Assembly: GCA_021613535.1 (NCBI GenBank) | Contig: CP075492.1 | Location: forward strand, 10,850,001 to 10,914,000 | Source: Adineta vaga | Taxonomy: Eukaryota; Rotifera | Direction of reading: 5' to 3' | Length of the DNA stretch: 64,000 bases | In this document: in pieces, positions 36,716 through 50,500 of the stretch | Layout of the letters: every line of letters begins with the position of its first letter | Position numbering within the stretch: position 1 is the first letter of the stretch | Translations under genes and position numbers: made by a program | The notes under the pieces: model-generated | The model's input: only the letters and a program-made list of their open reading frames with translations | Databases searched by the model: none | Told to the model about the DNA's origin: nothing

Positions 36716-36871
36716 CTGTAACAAAGTATAAGAAAAAAAGAACAGAATTATATAGGAGAGAAGAAACCTCTCTGAATTTCTTGAACATAATGGCTGAATG
36801 ACATGTCAGAAGATCAGCATTTTCATCTGAGTAAAACGCGCCGTTAGTTTACAAGTTCAAAGTAAAACGTC
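36716..36871. promoter_or_regulatory. Shared upstream region of the hypothetical gene (-) and BBS5 (+)
   Basis: Only 156 nt separate the two start codons, so a bidirectional promoter is likely. I looked for an RFX-type X-box, expected upstream of ciliary genes, and did not see a convincing one. Confidence 0.4.
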
Positions 36872-38380
36872 ATGTCATCTGCAACTCAAGAAGCAAATAT
36901 GGCTGTTTGGTACGATCGAGAAATTCGATTCGATATTCCACCAAAGTAATTACATTACTTAAACATATTTTCAATGCATATGCTTGTTTCAGTGATATCA
37001 AATGTCGATCGGGTGAATTTATTATTGATACACTTAGTTCAGTTGAAGATACCAAAGGAAATAATGGCGATAAGGGTAGGACAACGTGTGATATCTTGTT
37101 ATATTTAGATCAAGAGAATATAAATTCAATCTTGATTCTTTCTTATTATTTAGGAAAATTGGTCATAACTAATATTCGTCTTATTTGGCATAGCCATTCA
37201 TCAACACGTACCAATCTCTGTAAGTTAACTCTTAATAATTGAATGAATATTTTCATACTTTTCGTTTTCAAGCTATTGGTCTTTATGCACTCGTTACTAT
37301 CACTGCTCGAAGTGCAAAATCGGTAATATGAACTTTTGAAAATTTTCCTATCTATTATCATTTTTTCAAAAAGAAACTTCGTGGTAGTACTGGATCTGTT
37401 TATCTTCTAACTAAATCTGGTACATCACGTTATGAATTTATTTTTACAAATCTGGTTGCTGGTTCCAGTGCAATGCTCAATTCCATTGTTGCTGTTCATA
37501 AAGCGTATGATTCCAGTCGTCTCTATCGCGAAATTCGTCTTCGATCATCATTACTTAATAAAGGTCAACTACGTATTTTACCCAAAGAACGCTTACATAA
37601 TCGATACAATGGAGTTTGGAATCTTTCTTCCGATCAGGTACGATTTTAGAAAATTTTTCTCCTCAAAAAAAGAACACCGTTCTGATTCTATTTGGTTTTA
37701 GGGTAATCTGGGTATTTTTCATATAACAGACATTCGTCTTATATGGCATGCGGAATTGAATGAAAATTTTAATGTTAGTGTACCTTATTATCAAACAAAA
37801 AGTATTAAAATTCGCGATTCAAAATTTGGTGTTGCACTCGTCGTCGAAACAACGCCTTATGTAAATATATAAATATATCTAGAAATATAAGAATTGTTAA
37901 TTTTTGTCCATAGAGTGGAAATTATTTACTTGGTTTTCAAATAGCACCTGAAGAAAAACTTCGTGAAGTTCATAAAGAAATTACTACACTTCATAAAAGG
38001 TATATCATTGTATAGAAGAATTCTGCTTCCATATGGAATGTAATCTGATTTCTATTCTCTGCAGTTATTTTGCCAATCCAGAATTTGGAGTCGAATATTC
38101 TGTTGAAGAACTACAATCTGAACAACCAGCTACACGTTTGGAAAGTAATGTGGATGATATTGAAATCTTACAAAGTCGAGAACATACAGATTCATATGCT
38201 GTAAGTACATAGTTTCATTTCAGAATGATTTATTCTTTAATTTTTGCCTATGTATAGACATATCTGACTGATGCAGGTAAACGTGATCGTGAACCTGTTT
38301 ATTCTGAAGAACTTGGTTTGGCTATAGAGAAATTACCACAAGGATATACTCTTAGTAGTCTCTGGGATATTCTTAGTTAA
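36872..38380 (+). CDS. BBS5: Bardet-Biedl syndrome 5 protein, BBSome subunit
   Basis: Nine exons: 36872-36945, 36993-37075, 37154-37219, 37273-37322, 37374-37637, 37702-37860, 37914-37999, 38065-38200 and 38258-38380; 346 residues (human 341). It has the two PH-like repeats of the family: [15 protein letters not shown] then NIRLIWHS, and [15 protein letters not shown] then DIRLIWHA. Further matches are [19 protein letters not shown] and the C-terminal [18 protein letters not shown]5 is part of the BBSome coat that moves membrane proteins in and out of cilia and binds phosphoinositides. Intact and secure. Confidence 0.96.
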
Positions 38381-38605
38381 TCATTTGAATATCTTATTTT
38401 TCTTTCTGACATACGAATGATTAAAGTAAAAATATATTATTTATCAATAACAAAACAATACCTTTTAGTATCGATTGTAAAAAAAATGGTTCTTTATGTC
38501 ATATACGTATGTAAATATATATATGTGTATCAACTTCAATCTGAAAAAAATTGAAGAAAAATGCCGAAAACAAATAAATAACATTAAAAAAAATATAGAA
38601 ATTAT

Positions 38606-39370
38606 TTAGCTAAATATCATTTCTTGACTTTTGTCTGTATCAATAATTCCTCCTTTTTCTTTTTGTTGTTGAAAAAGTGCTTGAGTACGTTCTTGCCATT
38701 GTCGGACATTTGATGAAAGTTTATTCACTAATTCGTCATGTTCTTCATGAGAATTATTTTCAATAATTGATGTTGTCGGTAATTGTTCAATAACATTATT
38801 GGAAAGAATTTGTCGACAAACAGGATCTTCAATATCTTGACGAAAATCTCTTTCGATATAAAATCCATTTTTCTTTAATTCTTGATATTTTTCTTCTAAT
38901 TCAATTTTCTTCATATCAACATAGGGTTTAAGACAATTTTTATGATAAAAATGATGACAATTCGTTTTAATTACTTCACTTCGATCAGTAATTAAAGTTA
39001 AACATATAGCACAAGCTTCATTTGGAAGTTCATATGAAGATAATTTCGATCGTATTAATTCAATACATTCATAAAGTACACAACAACCGATGTTTAATTG
39101 GAGACAAGTTGAAATTGATGAATTTAATTCATCTAATTGTTCATCAGTCAAACCACGTGAACGACAAAGTGTTATTTTAGGTGAGTCAATATCAGGATAT
39201 GTGGATGGAAGATCAGCAATCAATGTAATACATAGAAGACGTCGATCTTGATTTAAATCATTTTCATCCCCATTTGAATAGATAGTAATGTTGATAGTTG
39301 TTGGATCACCTGAATTGATTATGATATCATCCAAATAGATGGATTGTAAGACACTTAATTCTTCATCCAT
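38606..39370 (-). CDS. RNF25: RNF25-like E3 ubiquitin ligase (RWD plus RING), intronless
   Basis: A single 254-codon frame. Residues 1-115 form an RWD domain (ELSVLQSIYLDD, YPDIDSPKI). A RING follows: CAICL, NCHHFYHKNC and PVCRQ. The tail ends EKGGIIDTD, a block I recognise from RNF25/AO7. RNF25 ubiquitinates ribosomal and other substrates with E2s of the UBE2D/E type. One oddity: the seventh zinc ligand, normally the first Cys of CPVC, is Asp here (EDPVC). Human RNF25 is longer (459) because of a C-terminal extension. It is convergent with BBS5. Confidence 0.87.
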   Translation of the reverse strand: MDEELSVLQSIYLDDIIINSGDPTTINITIYSNGDENDLNQDRRLLCITLIADLPSTYPDIDSPKITLCRSRGLTDEQLDELNSSISTCLQLNIGCCVLYECIELIRSKLSSYELPNEACAICLTLITDRSEVIKTNCHHFYHKNCLKPYVDMKKIELEEKYQELKKNGFYIERDFRQDIEDPVCRQILSNNVIEQLPTTSIIENNSHEEHDELVNKLSSNVRQWQERTQALFQQQKEKGGIIDTDKSQEMIFS

Positions 39371-39972
39371 ATAATCTTGAGCAACAAAACCGAAATGCAG
39401 ACAAACCGTTCGTTCTTTAATGCTATCATGATCAGTTTGGTTCTAAATGACCAATCAGAAAAGGGCGCTAGTAGTTTCAATTAAAAATATTTTTAATCGA
39501 ATAACGGTGCGGTTTTTGAAAACTGGTTTGAAAATTTCTATTGTATTTGATCACAAAAAAAATTCGTCCAATCATTACCCATTTAGTATTGTTTACTAAT
39601 GTAGCCGTCAGTTGCTTTGCATTGATTTTGGCATTAATATAATAATATAAATAAGCTATATAGAGAAATCTTCAGAACATCTGTGAGTAAAATTTACGGA
39701 AGGGATTATTATAATAATAAGACTGACGTATAAACTCCTTAGAGTTATTTTTAATTTAAAAAAAATAATACTGAACTGTGAAAAACATTGACTTATGATC
39801 TTTCCGGACTTCAAGGTTGGAAATAATCTATTCTTGCAGAAAGCATAAAGATCTTATCTGAAACATTAATAAACAGAAAGTTACATAAGACTTTAAGATC
39901 GTTAAATCTTATAATAATATTATGAAAACTAGGTTTTCTTTCAGATCTTGCTATTTCGAACAAATCTTGAAA
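39371..39972. other. Divergent intergenic region
   Basis: About 600 nt between RNF25 (-) and the COX8-like gene (+); no gene seen. A pyrimidine-rich TTTTCTTTCAG ends at 39944, 28 nt before the next ATG. Confidence 0.5.
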
Positions 39973-40307
39973 ATGTCTGGTCTACTGACCCAAGTCGTTC
40001 GACGTCAAGCGCTAATGATGATGCCACGTCGTAATGGAAGTGCACTTTTAATTACCGGTCCACCAATGAATAAAGTGACCAATAAAGTACGAATACAATC
40101 ATCTTATTTTCTCTTAAATTATGCTTTTTTTATTTATTATTTTAGGAAAAATTAATTGCATTAAGTTTGTTCCTTAGTGTACCAATGCTTTATCCAATTT
40201 ACATTATGTCAAATCTACAAAAATATAATGGTTCAAATCGTACATCGACAAAAGCCAAGAAAGCCAAATCGGATAAAAAACAATCGGGCAAAAAAGCTGA
40301 CCATTAA
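39973..40307 (+). CDS. Small mitochondrial single-pass protein, cytochrome c oxidase subunit 8-like
   Basis: Two exons, 39973-40086 and 40147-40307, give 91 residues. A basic N-terminal presequence-like region leads to GPPMNKVTNKEKL, then one hydrophobic helix (IALSLFLSVPMLYPIYI) and SNLQKYNG. The order PP-x-K-x-x-x-x-EK, helix, L-x-x-Y is that of COX8, a small inner-membrane subunit of complex IV. A Lys-rich tail of about 25 residues (KAKKAKSDKK) is not usual for COX8. The resemblance is short, so another small inner-membrane protein is possible. Confidence 0.5.
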
Positions 40308-40494
40308 ATCTTCTCTTCATATTCGCATCCAATAGATTCTATGTAGATCATCGATTTTTCCTAGTCCTTTATCATTGGTTTTTTTCCCTCATTATTTCCT
40401 GTAACCATGAAAATATTTAGTTTTCATTTCAAATTTAATACAAATATTGTCTCTTTCTGTATTTAGATAGTTTTTTAGATGCTCGCAGACATAC

Positions 40495-43400
40495 ATGCTG
40501 CAGCATAAACTATCTTCTTATGGATTAATTTTTTTCAAAAAAAGAACTTCGCATTTATGTTTGTCCTTCATTCCGCATCGTTTAGTTTCATACGATCAAC
40601 ACGAATCTCCGACTGTCCCTCATAATATTCATCCTGTTCTAACATTAAAATTAACTGAAAAACTTCCCGCATCATGTAATGTACTTATTGCCGGTGGCGG
40701 TATTTTCGGTCAATCAATTGCTTATCATCTCAGTGAAATTGGTGTTCAAGATATTGTTTTACTTGAAAAAGCTAAGTAATATACAACCTTATCAATTACA
40801 TTTGGATATGCGAACGAATAATTTCAATTTTATATTGAAATAGATTAGCATCTGGCTCAACATGGCAGAGTTCTGGTCAAGTATCTCATTTACGAAACAC
40901 TGTAGTCGAAACGCATTTTATAAAATACTCAAGGCAATTATATGAACGATTATATAAAGAAGGATATGATATTGGTAAAATTATAGGATTACAATTGTTA
41001 ACAACCATATAATTTATCTTGTATAGGTTTTAATGAAAAAGGAAGTTTATGGGTTGCACAAACATCGGATCGTTTACATACATTAAAACGGCAATATAGT
41101 GTAACAAAAGCTTTAGGAGTCAATTGTGAAATCTTAAATCGTGAGAAATTACAAGCCAAAGTACCAATTATTGATCCACATGAAATTTGGGTATAGAATA
41201 CATACATCTCATCAAGTCGATTGAATTCATTTAAACTATTTTTAGGGTGGTCTTTGGATTCCTAATGATTTCATGGTAGATCCTGTATCATTAGCTTTAA
41301 CATTCGCTCAGCTAGCAATAGCTAAGGGTAAGACAAATCAGATTTTTTTTCTTTAAAATATTCATGAACACGAAGAAATATTATTTTTTAGGCGTTAAAA
41401 TCATTGAAGATTGTTCGGTGGAAGAAATTCTTACTGTAAAACAAAGTAGTGGAAAATCAGATCGTGTCTCAGGTGCACTAACATCTAAAGGCAACATAAA
41501 ATGTGATATATTTATCAATTGTACAGGAATAGTATGTTTTGTTTTATTTCTTTTTAAATCAATAAATTATAAACATTCTTTCATATTTAAAGTGGTCACG
41601 TGAACTTGGATTCCAAACTTCTCCAAGTGTACGAATTCCTACTCAAGCTTGTGGTAATTTTCCTAATTCATTAGATATCAAATATGTGTATATACTTTAG
41701 AATACATTTGTTTAAAGACAAAACCAATTCAAAATTTTCCTAATGATACTCCAACAGTACATAATCCTGAAGAACGTTTCTATATTCAACCATTAGCTGA
41801 TCATAGTATTTTAATCGGTGGTTTTCTGAGACAATCAAAACCTATTTTTTCTAATGGTGTGCCAGATACATTTCATTTTTCACTTCTACCCGATAATTGG
41901 GATGGTTTTCGTAAGTGAATCTATTCATCTTTGTTCTATGTCTAAATAGAGTTTCTCTAGACTGGATATTGAGCAATGCAATCAAACGTTTTCCTATTGT
42001 AGCCGATAGCGAATATGAAACATTAATAACTGGTGCCGATAGTTTTACACCTGACGGTCGATTGATTATGAATGAATCAGCTGAAGTTAGTGTTCTATTC
42101 ATACGAAAGTATTCATTAGAGTAGAAACAAAACTATTTAGATTGATAATTATTTCGTTGCATCGGGCGCCAATGGTCATGGCATAGCACTTGCTGGTGGT
42201 GTAGGAAAATTTATTGCAGAATTAATTCATAATGGAAATACAAATTTAAGTACTTGGCCAGTCGATATACGACGTTTTATGCGTTTACATACAAATAAAC
42301 GATTTCTTGAAGATCGTCTTCGAGAAATACCAGGTATAGTTTTGATGATTATCTCTTGTTCTTGTGTTTTCATATATCGATGATAATTTGATATTAGGAA
42401 AACAATACTCATTGAAATATCCAACTTATGGAATGTCATTATATCGAACGGGAAGAAAATTACGTGTTTCCGCTTTACATCCAAAACTACAAGCAGCAGG
42501 TGCGGCTTATGGTGAAGTACTTGGTTATGAACGACCCTTGTTTTTCACAGCAGATGAACTAGGAAGAAGTACAAATTGAATATTGAATAATTCAATCATA
42601 TGTTTTTGTCTTTTCTCTTTCTAGAAGATTCCGTAGATCTGAGTAAACAAGGTACTTTTGGTAAACCTCGTTGGTTTAATACAGTAATCAAAGAGTATAA
42701 TGCTTGTAGACGAGGTGTTGCTATTATTGATATGACATCATTTACAAAATATGAATTAAAATCAGCAAATCGAAGTGTTATTGATTTTCTTCAAATGCTC
42801 TGCGCAAATAATATCGATAAACCAATTGGTTCTGTTGTTCATACAGGAATGCTAAATGAACTAGGTGGTTATGAAAATGATTGTTCTGTCATACGTCTTG
42901 GAGAATATCAGTAAGATAAAAAAAATGTAATTAAGTTCATGTTTACTTGTTCGCTGTGTGTGTGTGTGTTTCGTAGTTTTCTTTTAGTCAGTCCAACTTC
43001 TCAATCAACTCGTAATATGAAATGGCTTAAAACGCATGTTCCTAAAGATGATTCAATTTTTCTATCGGATGTTACATCTCTTTATACAGCATTGAATGTT
43101 ATTGGACCGAAAGCAAAATATCTACTCAACGAATTGAGCGATGAAAATTTCAATGATTTTGGAAGGATGACTTGTCAAGTGAGTGAATCATCATTAATAA
43201 TGAAAGACTATTATTCATTTCATTCTAGGAAATTGATGTTGGCTTTGTTAGTCATATTCATGCTATGCGATTAACACATACTGGTGAAGATGGTTTTATG
43301 TTATATATTCCATCCGAAGTAAAACTTCTATTGACTAATTAATTGTTTATAAATGAATTATTTTCATTGTTAGTATGCGTTGTGTGTATATGATATGTTA

Positions 43401-44118
43401 ATGGAACAAGGTAAAGATTATGGAATAATAAATGCTGGGTAAGAGAATAGATTTTGATTTGTTTTTATTGATTTTTGTTAAATTTAGATATTTTGCTCAA
43501 CGAACTTTGCGAATTGAACGAATGTATCCATCTTGGGGACATGACATCGATAAGAAAATATCACCATTGCATTTAAATCGAGAATATCATGTTTCATTTG
43601 ATGTAAAAATATAAATCGAATATCGATTAACTATTTATTATCAGTTTATTTTCTAGAAAAATTTCATTGGTAAAGAAGCTTTACTAAAACAACGAACAAA
43701 TGGTATACACAAACGTTTAGTTCAATTTCATCTTGAAGATCATAATCTTGATTCAGATCCATGGTATCTTCTTTTTATTCTCAATGATTAAATAATATGA
43801 TCTTATTGTAGGCCATGGAGCGAAGAACCTATCTATCGCAATGGTGAATTTTGTGGATTTGTTACTTCAGCAGCATATGGTTTTACAATTGGAAAACAAG
43901 TATTGATCTTTTGAAGATAATCGATAGTTTGAAAATGTTTTGTGTTTCTTTAGGTTTGTTTGGGATATGTACATGCTTCTCCTTCCGAAAAAATAACGCC
44001 TAATTATATTCGCGAAGCAACTTATGAAATTGATATAGCAACAAAACGATTTAAAGCACGTCCGAATCTCTATCCTCCATCAGAAATGGGTCCTACCGTT
44101 CAGTTAAGTAGAAATTAG
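40495..44118 (+). CDS. PDPR: Pyruvate dehydrogenase phosphatase regulatory subunit
   Basis: Eighteen exons: 40495-40775, 40844-40974, 41027-41190, 41246-41327, 41392-41531, 41593-41653, 41701-41910, 41961-42085, 42141-42333, 42398-42568, 42625-42910, 42977-43178, 43229-43318, 43374-43438, 43488-43602, 43657-43763, 43812-43899 and 43954-44118; phases agree, 891 residues (human 879). A mitochondrial presequence precedes the FAD-binding GGGIFGQSIAYHL. The C-terminal half is the GcvT-like aminomethyltransferase fold with VHTGMLNELGGYENDC and WPWSEEPIYRNG. Those blocks separate PDPR from sarcosine and dimethylglycine dehydrogenases. PDPR controls dephosphorylation of pyruvate dehydrogenase. Intact. 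Confidence 0.93.
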
Positions 44119-44568
44119 TATTTCCTCTCGAGTCAATAGTTCATAATGAATCTCAATGAACAGTAGTTATACAAATGCATATTGTTTTGTAATTATTCTA
44201 GTTCTGATGATCAAAAGTTTTTGTAGAACACCTATTTACATTTGTTTTTTGACAAAAAAAATGAAATTTATATTTATTGTATTGATAAATGTCGAATAAA
44301 AATAGAAATATCTTGATTAATCTTTCAAGAAGATTATTCCAGAATTATGTTATGATAAAAATGATTAAAAGATCAAATGGAATATTTTTAGTCTAGGTAA
44401 TAAATATGAAATGGTCACGAAACAACATCTAGTAGAATAATATGATAAAAGTTAATTTGATTAATTAAAATGTTAGATTAGTTCATGACGATGTTCATAT
44501 TTTTTGTTTGATCCACATAAATCTAATTTTTCAAAGAAAAAAAAATACCAAAGATTTATATTATGAAT
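44119..44568. other. Convergent 3' flank
   Basis: About 450 nt between the stops of PDPR (+) and the polycystin gene (-). No gene seen. Confidence 0.5.
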
Positions 44569-47500
44569 TTAAATTAATCTTACGCGATCCAATGCGTTCA
44601 ATAATTGATCCATCTTATTCGGAAAAATGCTAGCGGAATCATAATATTTTCCTCCTAATAATTCATGTTGTTCATCGAATAGATACATTTCATTGGATCG
44701 TCCTAAACCTAGGTAAAAATTCATGATTACAATAAATATCAATCTACAAGTTACTCAACCTATCCAACGCTGAAATTTTCGAAGCATAAACACTCCAATT
44801 GCATGATCTTCGTTTCGATTTACTTTCGTTTTTTTTCGTACAATACGAAAACTATCACTGATAATTGTAATAAACATACTCATACAAACGAAGACAACTA
44901 TTAAAATAAATAAACAAAAAGACAATGGACCAAGAATGGGTGCAGCATCTCGTAATTCATAAGCATCGAATTTCATTAACATCATTTCAAAAAGCATTTG
45001 AGCTGTATGTAACAATGTTGAACAACTCCAAAGTTTACCAACGAATAATAAATAGAATAATGTTAGAAAAGCCATAAAGACGAAGATGAACATGGCAAAG
45101 AATGAAAATAAATCTTTTCTTGCATATTGAAGTGTGTCAATAAATAAAGACAAACGTTGATGAAATCGACAAAGACGAAGAAATTTCAATGTACCGAAAT
45201 AACAACAAAAACCAAGAAGATAAGTTAATACATCATTGATATATGTAGTAAATTGTAAATTGATTTGAACATATCCATTCGTTTCTTTGAAACGATTACC
45301 AATTCGAATAGATTCTCGATATCTCCAGATATAAACTCCAATTACACCCCAAGAACAACCAATAATACCAAGATCAATATAAGACCAGAATCGTCGGAAA
45401 TATGAAGATTTCATTCGAAGAAAACTCTGAATCTCTTTTATCATATTATATATGATAAAAACTATATAAATGATTGTACAAATCAATTGAAATGTTGATG
45501 TGAAAACTAAATGAACGAACATGGATCTAGTTTTCGACATTTTAGGAAGAAAAAGCAAGTCTCACCTTGAAGAGATAATGGTTCAAAACGATATTGTGGA
45601 ATTAAACTACCAGTTGATAAAAATTCCATGAGAAAAGTAACTGATGTAAATAATTCAACATTTGGATTATATAAACTTAATTGAATGATAATTGCTCGTG
45701 TTTGACTATCAATCCAACTTAATCGGTGAAGTTCAGATAAATTACTTCGAAGATCAGACAATCGACCACGATATTCATACACATAACCACCAGAACTATA
45801 AGTTGTATGATCACCAACATACATATATGTATCTAATTGATTTCCATTCTGGTAGAGAAAAGCTCGATGAATTGAAGAATTCAAATTTTGTACTATCGTT
45901 TGATTGACCCATCCAGGTTCGAAAGATTGTTTTTCTTCATTGAGAAAATTATAATCTTCGTTGCATTTCGAAGACAATGGCCTATCGCATGAGATTCGTC
46001 TGATGCGTAATTGTCTCATTGTTGCCCATCCAATCAGCCGATTCGATTTATCATTAATGAAGCCACTAAGATTTCGTGGTGGTTCACCATTATACCATTC
46101 CTGTGCACGAAGATTTTCTACAAAACTCGTTTCTAACCAATTCCAATACTGTTCAGTAGTTGAAATCTATTCAAATGATAAATAGATATTCGATCGGCAA
46201 AGATATATATATATTCTTACTTTCGTATAATCTGTCTGCGGTTGATTGACATTCAAAAAGAATTTTCGTAAATGATTAACTTTGAAAAATGCATGTACAT
46301 TGATATTTGAATAGGTTATTAAATAGATCAAACTTAAGAAAGACAAATAAGATAGTACTTCTCGTATGACAGACCACATGCGGATTTCTTTTAAACGTTC
46401 ATCACGAGCCCAAGCAATTTCTCCATCATTCAAACGATCAACAGAAAGAGATGAATGAAGACCAAATGACGATGCTTTCTAAACAACGAACAATATATTC
46501 TATACATTTCGACTTCATATTCAACAAACGTTTCTTGAATGTAAATATTGTTCATTAGAACTTAATCCAAGATCATCATGATCATTGTCCAAATATTCTC
46601 CAGCTTCTTTATCTTTGTCAGATTTTCGAATAAAAAATGCAAAGAAAATGGCCAATGCAACAATCTAGAGAAAAACAATTCGATACTCATCTACTAAAAT
46701 GATCACTACATACTTTCAATGGTTGAATAAGTAGAATTGATGAGAAGAATCCACTCACAAGTGATGTTAACCATTTTTGTGTTTTCACATCACCAAATTC
46801 AATTCCACGAACAATAATAAAGAATGATGATATAACAATGAGAAGAAATGATAAACCATATGCAATAAAGATACACCACCAAGGAAACATGAATCTTTGT
46901 CGTTTCTTTTTGGTTGATTCACTCACTTGAATTGGTTGTTGTTTTAGTTTTGAAAGTGTTTCCTGTAATGGAGAATGTCGATCTTTAGATTGAGAGGATA
47001 AAGTTCGTCGAAATAATTGAATCAACAATAGACTTGGAATAAAGCATAGAATTTCAACAATAATACCAATACCAATCTATAGATTTTACATTTAAAATAG
47101 TAACAACTATTTATGACTATATGAAAAATGAATTCATACTTGTTCACGAGTAAGAAGAAGTGGACCAAATGAAAGACTTCCTGTTGTTTGATTTGCTTTT
47201 GCATTATTGACTTGATCATAGTAGAGAATATTGAAAAGCATTGAAGTGAAAAGTAAAACAAAACAACATGTACATCGTTGAACACGTGTAAATTTATTCG
47301 ATGGTGGACGAGAAAAGATTGAAAACCATAGATGACCTTCCGCCATACTATGATAGGCTTGTTTGGATAATAAATATGAAAATTCTTGTTTTTGTAAATC
47401 ACCAGCAATGGGTAAAGTACGTTCAATCTAAATATCAATTATTTCATTTAAGAAGAATCTATAAACAAAATTACTTACACGACCATCATCTTTCTCTACA

Positions 47501-50500
47501 GCAAACCATTGTTGACAAATAAAATAAGATTTTTCCATTGTTTGTAAATCACGAATAATAATATATTTCAAAAACCATGATGCTTTTTCACCTTTTCCAC
47601 TATTATCATGCCATATACGAATATAATTCAATGATCCCAATGATCTAAAACTCGACAATTCATTCAGAAAAAGAATCTTCATCTATCGTTACTTTGGAAC
47701 ACTGAGAATAAATGCATCAATTCCTCCACGTTGTAAAATCTTTCGATGTGGATCAGAAAATCGACGAACATGTGTTTCATCTTCATTACCAGCCACAATA
47801 AAATGCACCTATCAATATACACATCATGTCACTTCTCTTCTTCTCTCTTCAGTTTCATCTTACTTTCGAATCTGTTCCTGCATTTTTTCGATGACCAGTA
47901 AAGACCAAAATTTGATAAAGATATTGATCTTCATTACAATTATCTGATAAAGGTGTTACACCTAGTTTTTCTAAATCTTTCTTATCTTTATAACGTGCAT
48001 AAATAACGATCAGAATATAAAATAGACCAACGCATATCACTGTCAAATAAATTGTTTTATTCCGAACAAAATCAGCATTTGCAAAAACATAATTCCAATT
48101 GATTGGAGATGGTAATACAAGAAATCCACCTGCAAATGTTGTTAAATGAGTTGACAAACATTGAGTTTGATGATGATTCGTTTCAGATCCAACCTTTAAA
48201 GATAAATCATTCATTCGAAGAATAAATTCAAACAAGACTTACTAATAATCCTTGTGTTTGCCAAAGATTATTTTCATCTAAATAATAACAACATGATGTA
48301 TACGTTCGAAGTTCATAATCTGAACTGAAATTAAATGGTCGATTGGTGATTGGAAGATTATTGAAAGATTGATTTGCGCATGTATTTTCATATTCTGTTG
48401 AATTTAATTCTCGTAAACCATAAATGATTGATTGATGACCGAATGTTTGTTGGTTGTTAAGAAAATATTGAAAAATATTATCCGAAGTCAAATCTAAAAA
48501 AAAATCCGGCATATTCTGATCGAAGAAGATATCAAAACAGACTTGAAGGACAAAATAAAGCCCATCCATCAAGAAGAAATATTGAACTATTCAAGTGAGG
48601 TGATTGATCAAATCGATAAATTAATAAATAAGCAAGACTTTGATTCAATGGTTTCATTTCAAACATTAATGAAACACTTCGATTATTATTCCATCGAGAT
48701 TGAGCATATTTGACAAAATGAAGATTAAAAATTTGATGATGAGTAGTGTTTTCAATGGCTGTTGTGACATTTTGTAAAGTCATCGATGGAATTTGTAAAT
48801 TTGGATCACGTGGAATAATCAATTCTATTCGATCATTCAAATCTGTTGCAACGGAAATTTCATTTCCATCTTTATCTAAGATTGTGAATGAAACACTTCG
48901 TGATAGATTTGTATTTGATACTAAACCATTTTTATCAGATAATGCAAGTGGTTGAACTATTGACTGAAAGAAAACGTAGAAAAATTATGCAATAGAATTA
49001 TTTAGAAATAAAAATAAACCCGAAGTGAAACGATAGAATGATTATTGTTTGTTAAATGAATATTTGCTGGAATCTGGATACGTGCATCATTTATTTGTTC
49101 AATTCGTTTATTTGATAATGATGAACTCGATATTGTTTCCATTTGAAAAAATACTGATGAACAATTTATCGTCATATTTTGACCAATATTTAAATGATTT
49201 TTCATCGCATTACTGATTAATGAGATAGTTTCAGTAATTTGAAGATGAATCTTTTTCGCTAATTGCTTTTGATAATAAATATTTCGACCTTTTTCAATAG
49301 TTTCCCATGAGAAATCATTTTCATCAGCAAATAAATCTATACCAATCGAAATCAAATTCTTATAAACATCATTCATCTCTAGTCCTACTTGGATTTGACC
49401 ATTCAGAATCAAGATCTGTATCATAATCAACAGGAAAAGTATTTGCATTCAACCAATCTTTATCGAGAATACTTGTTCGAACTTGTAATGGACCATTGAC
49501 ACTACTCAATACTTGACTAACACATTGAGTCAAATATGTTGCAACAGTTTGAACATCATTGGAAGAGATTTTTGTACTTTTTGATTGTAACGCTAATGCT
49601 AATTCATGACATTTATTCGATGCAATGGACTATAAAAGAAAGAAAGAAAAAAAACTAGCAAAATGTTATAAACGTTATGACATACTAAAGAATTTCGTGT
49701 TAGTTGATTTGTTGCTTCCGTCAATTGAGCTAATAAAGATGATTGTAATTTGATACTTTCGACTGTTGTGATCGAGAGATTTGTTACATGTTGAATGAGA
49801 AAATCTCGAATATTTGTAATAACATTCACTTGTTTGTTGTATTCAGCGAGAGCAGCAAATGCATTCAATGCACCGGATGATGACTAAAGAATACGCAAAA
49901 TATGTATTTATCATATGAAAATATCACAAAATGAATTTACTGTTTGTTGAATTTTATTATGTAATAATGAGATAGATATTGTGGATATAGGAATACCATC
50001 TAAATGAATATTATCTTTGTTTTTACAAAAGAACAGGTACAAGAATACTCACTTATCAAAGCCTTTTCAATTGCTTGATCATTAATCTTATTAAGTTGTT
50101 GAGATAATGATGTTATTATTTGACTAATTCGATTTTGATTTCCACTTGCAAGTATTTGAACAAATGAATTGTTTGTAGAATTTCCAAAACTTTCTATACC
50201 TTCAAAATCAGATTTAACAATCACAGGAGATAAATTAAACTCAGTAACACAATCAAATGTATCATGAATATATGCAACAATATGTAACAATGATCCATTT
50301 TCATTTGTTCCAGGCAGAAGAACTTCATTTGTTGATAAGCTCGAGAAAGCAAGCATTATTCGATCTGATGGATTTGTTATCCATCCTATTCAAACAAGAC
50401 ACAACTTTCTTTCTTTTTCAAAATGAGATGAATACATACCATACAATGAATAATCTTTAATGTTGTCTTCATCGAACCAATTTAAACATGAAATCGTAAA

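Noticed and set aside
48493-48543. An apparent frameshift after LFCPS in the polycystin
   Set aside because: A 49-nt intron with donor GTCTGT and a T-rich acceptor restores the frame.
49336-49389. An apparent frameshift in the REJ region after EWSNP
   Set aside because: A 52-nt GT-AG intron (49388-49337) joins the exons in phase and restores NPNLFADEN, so no break exists.
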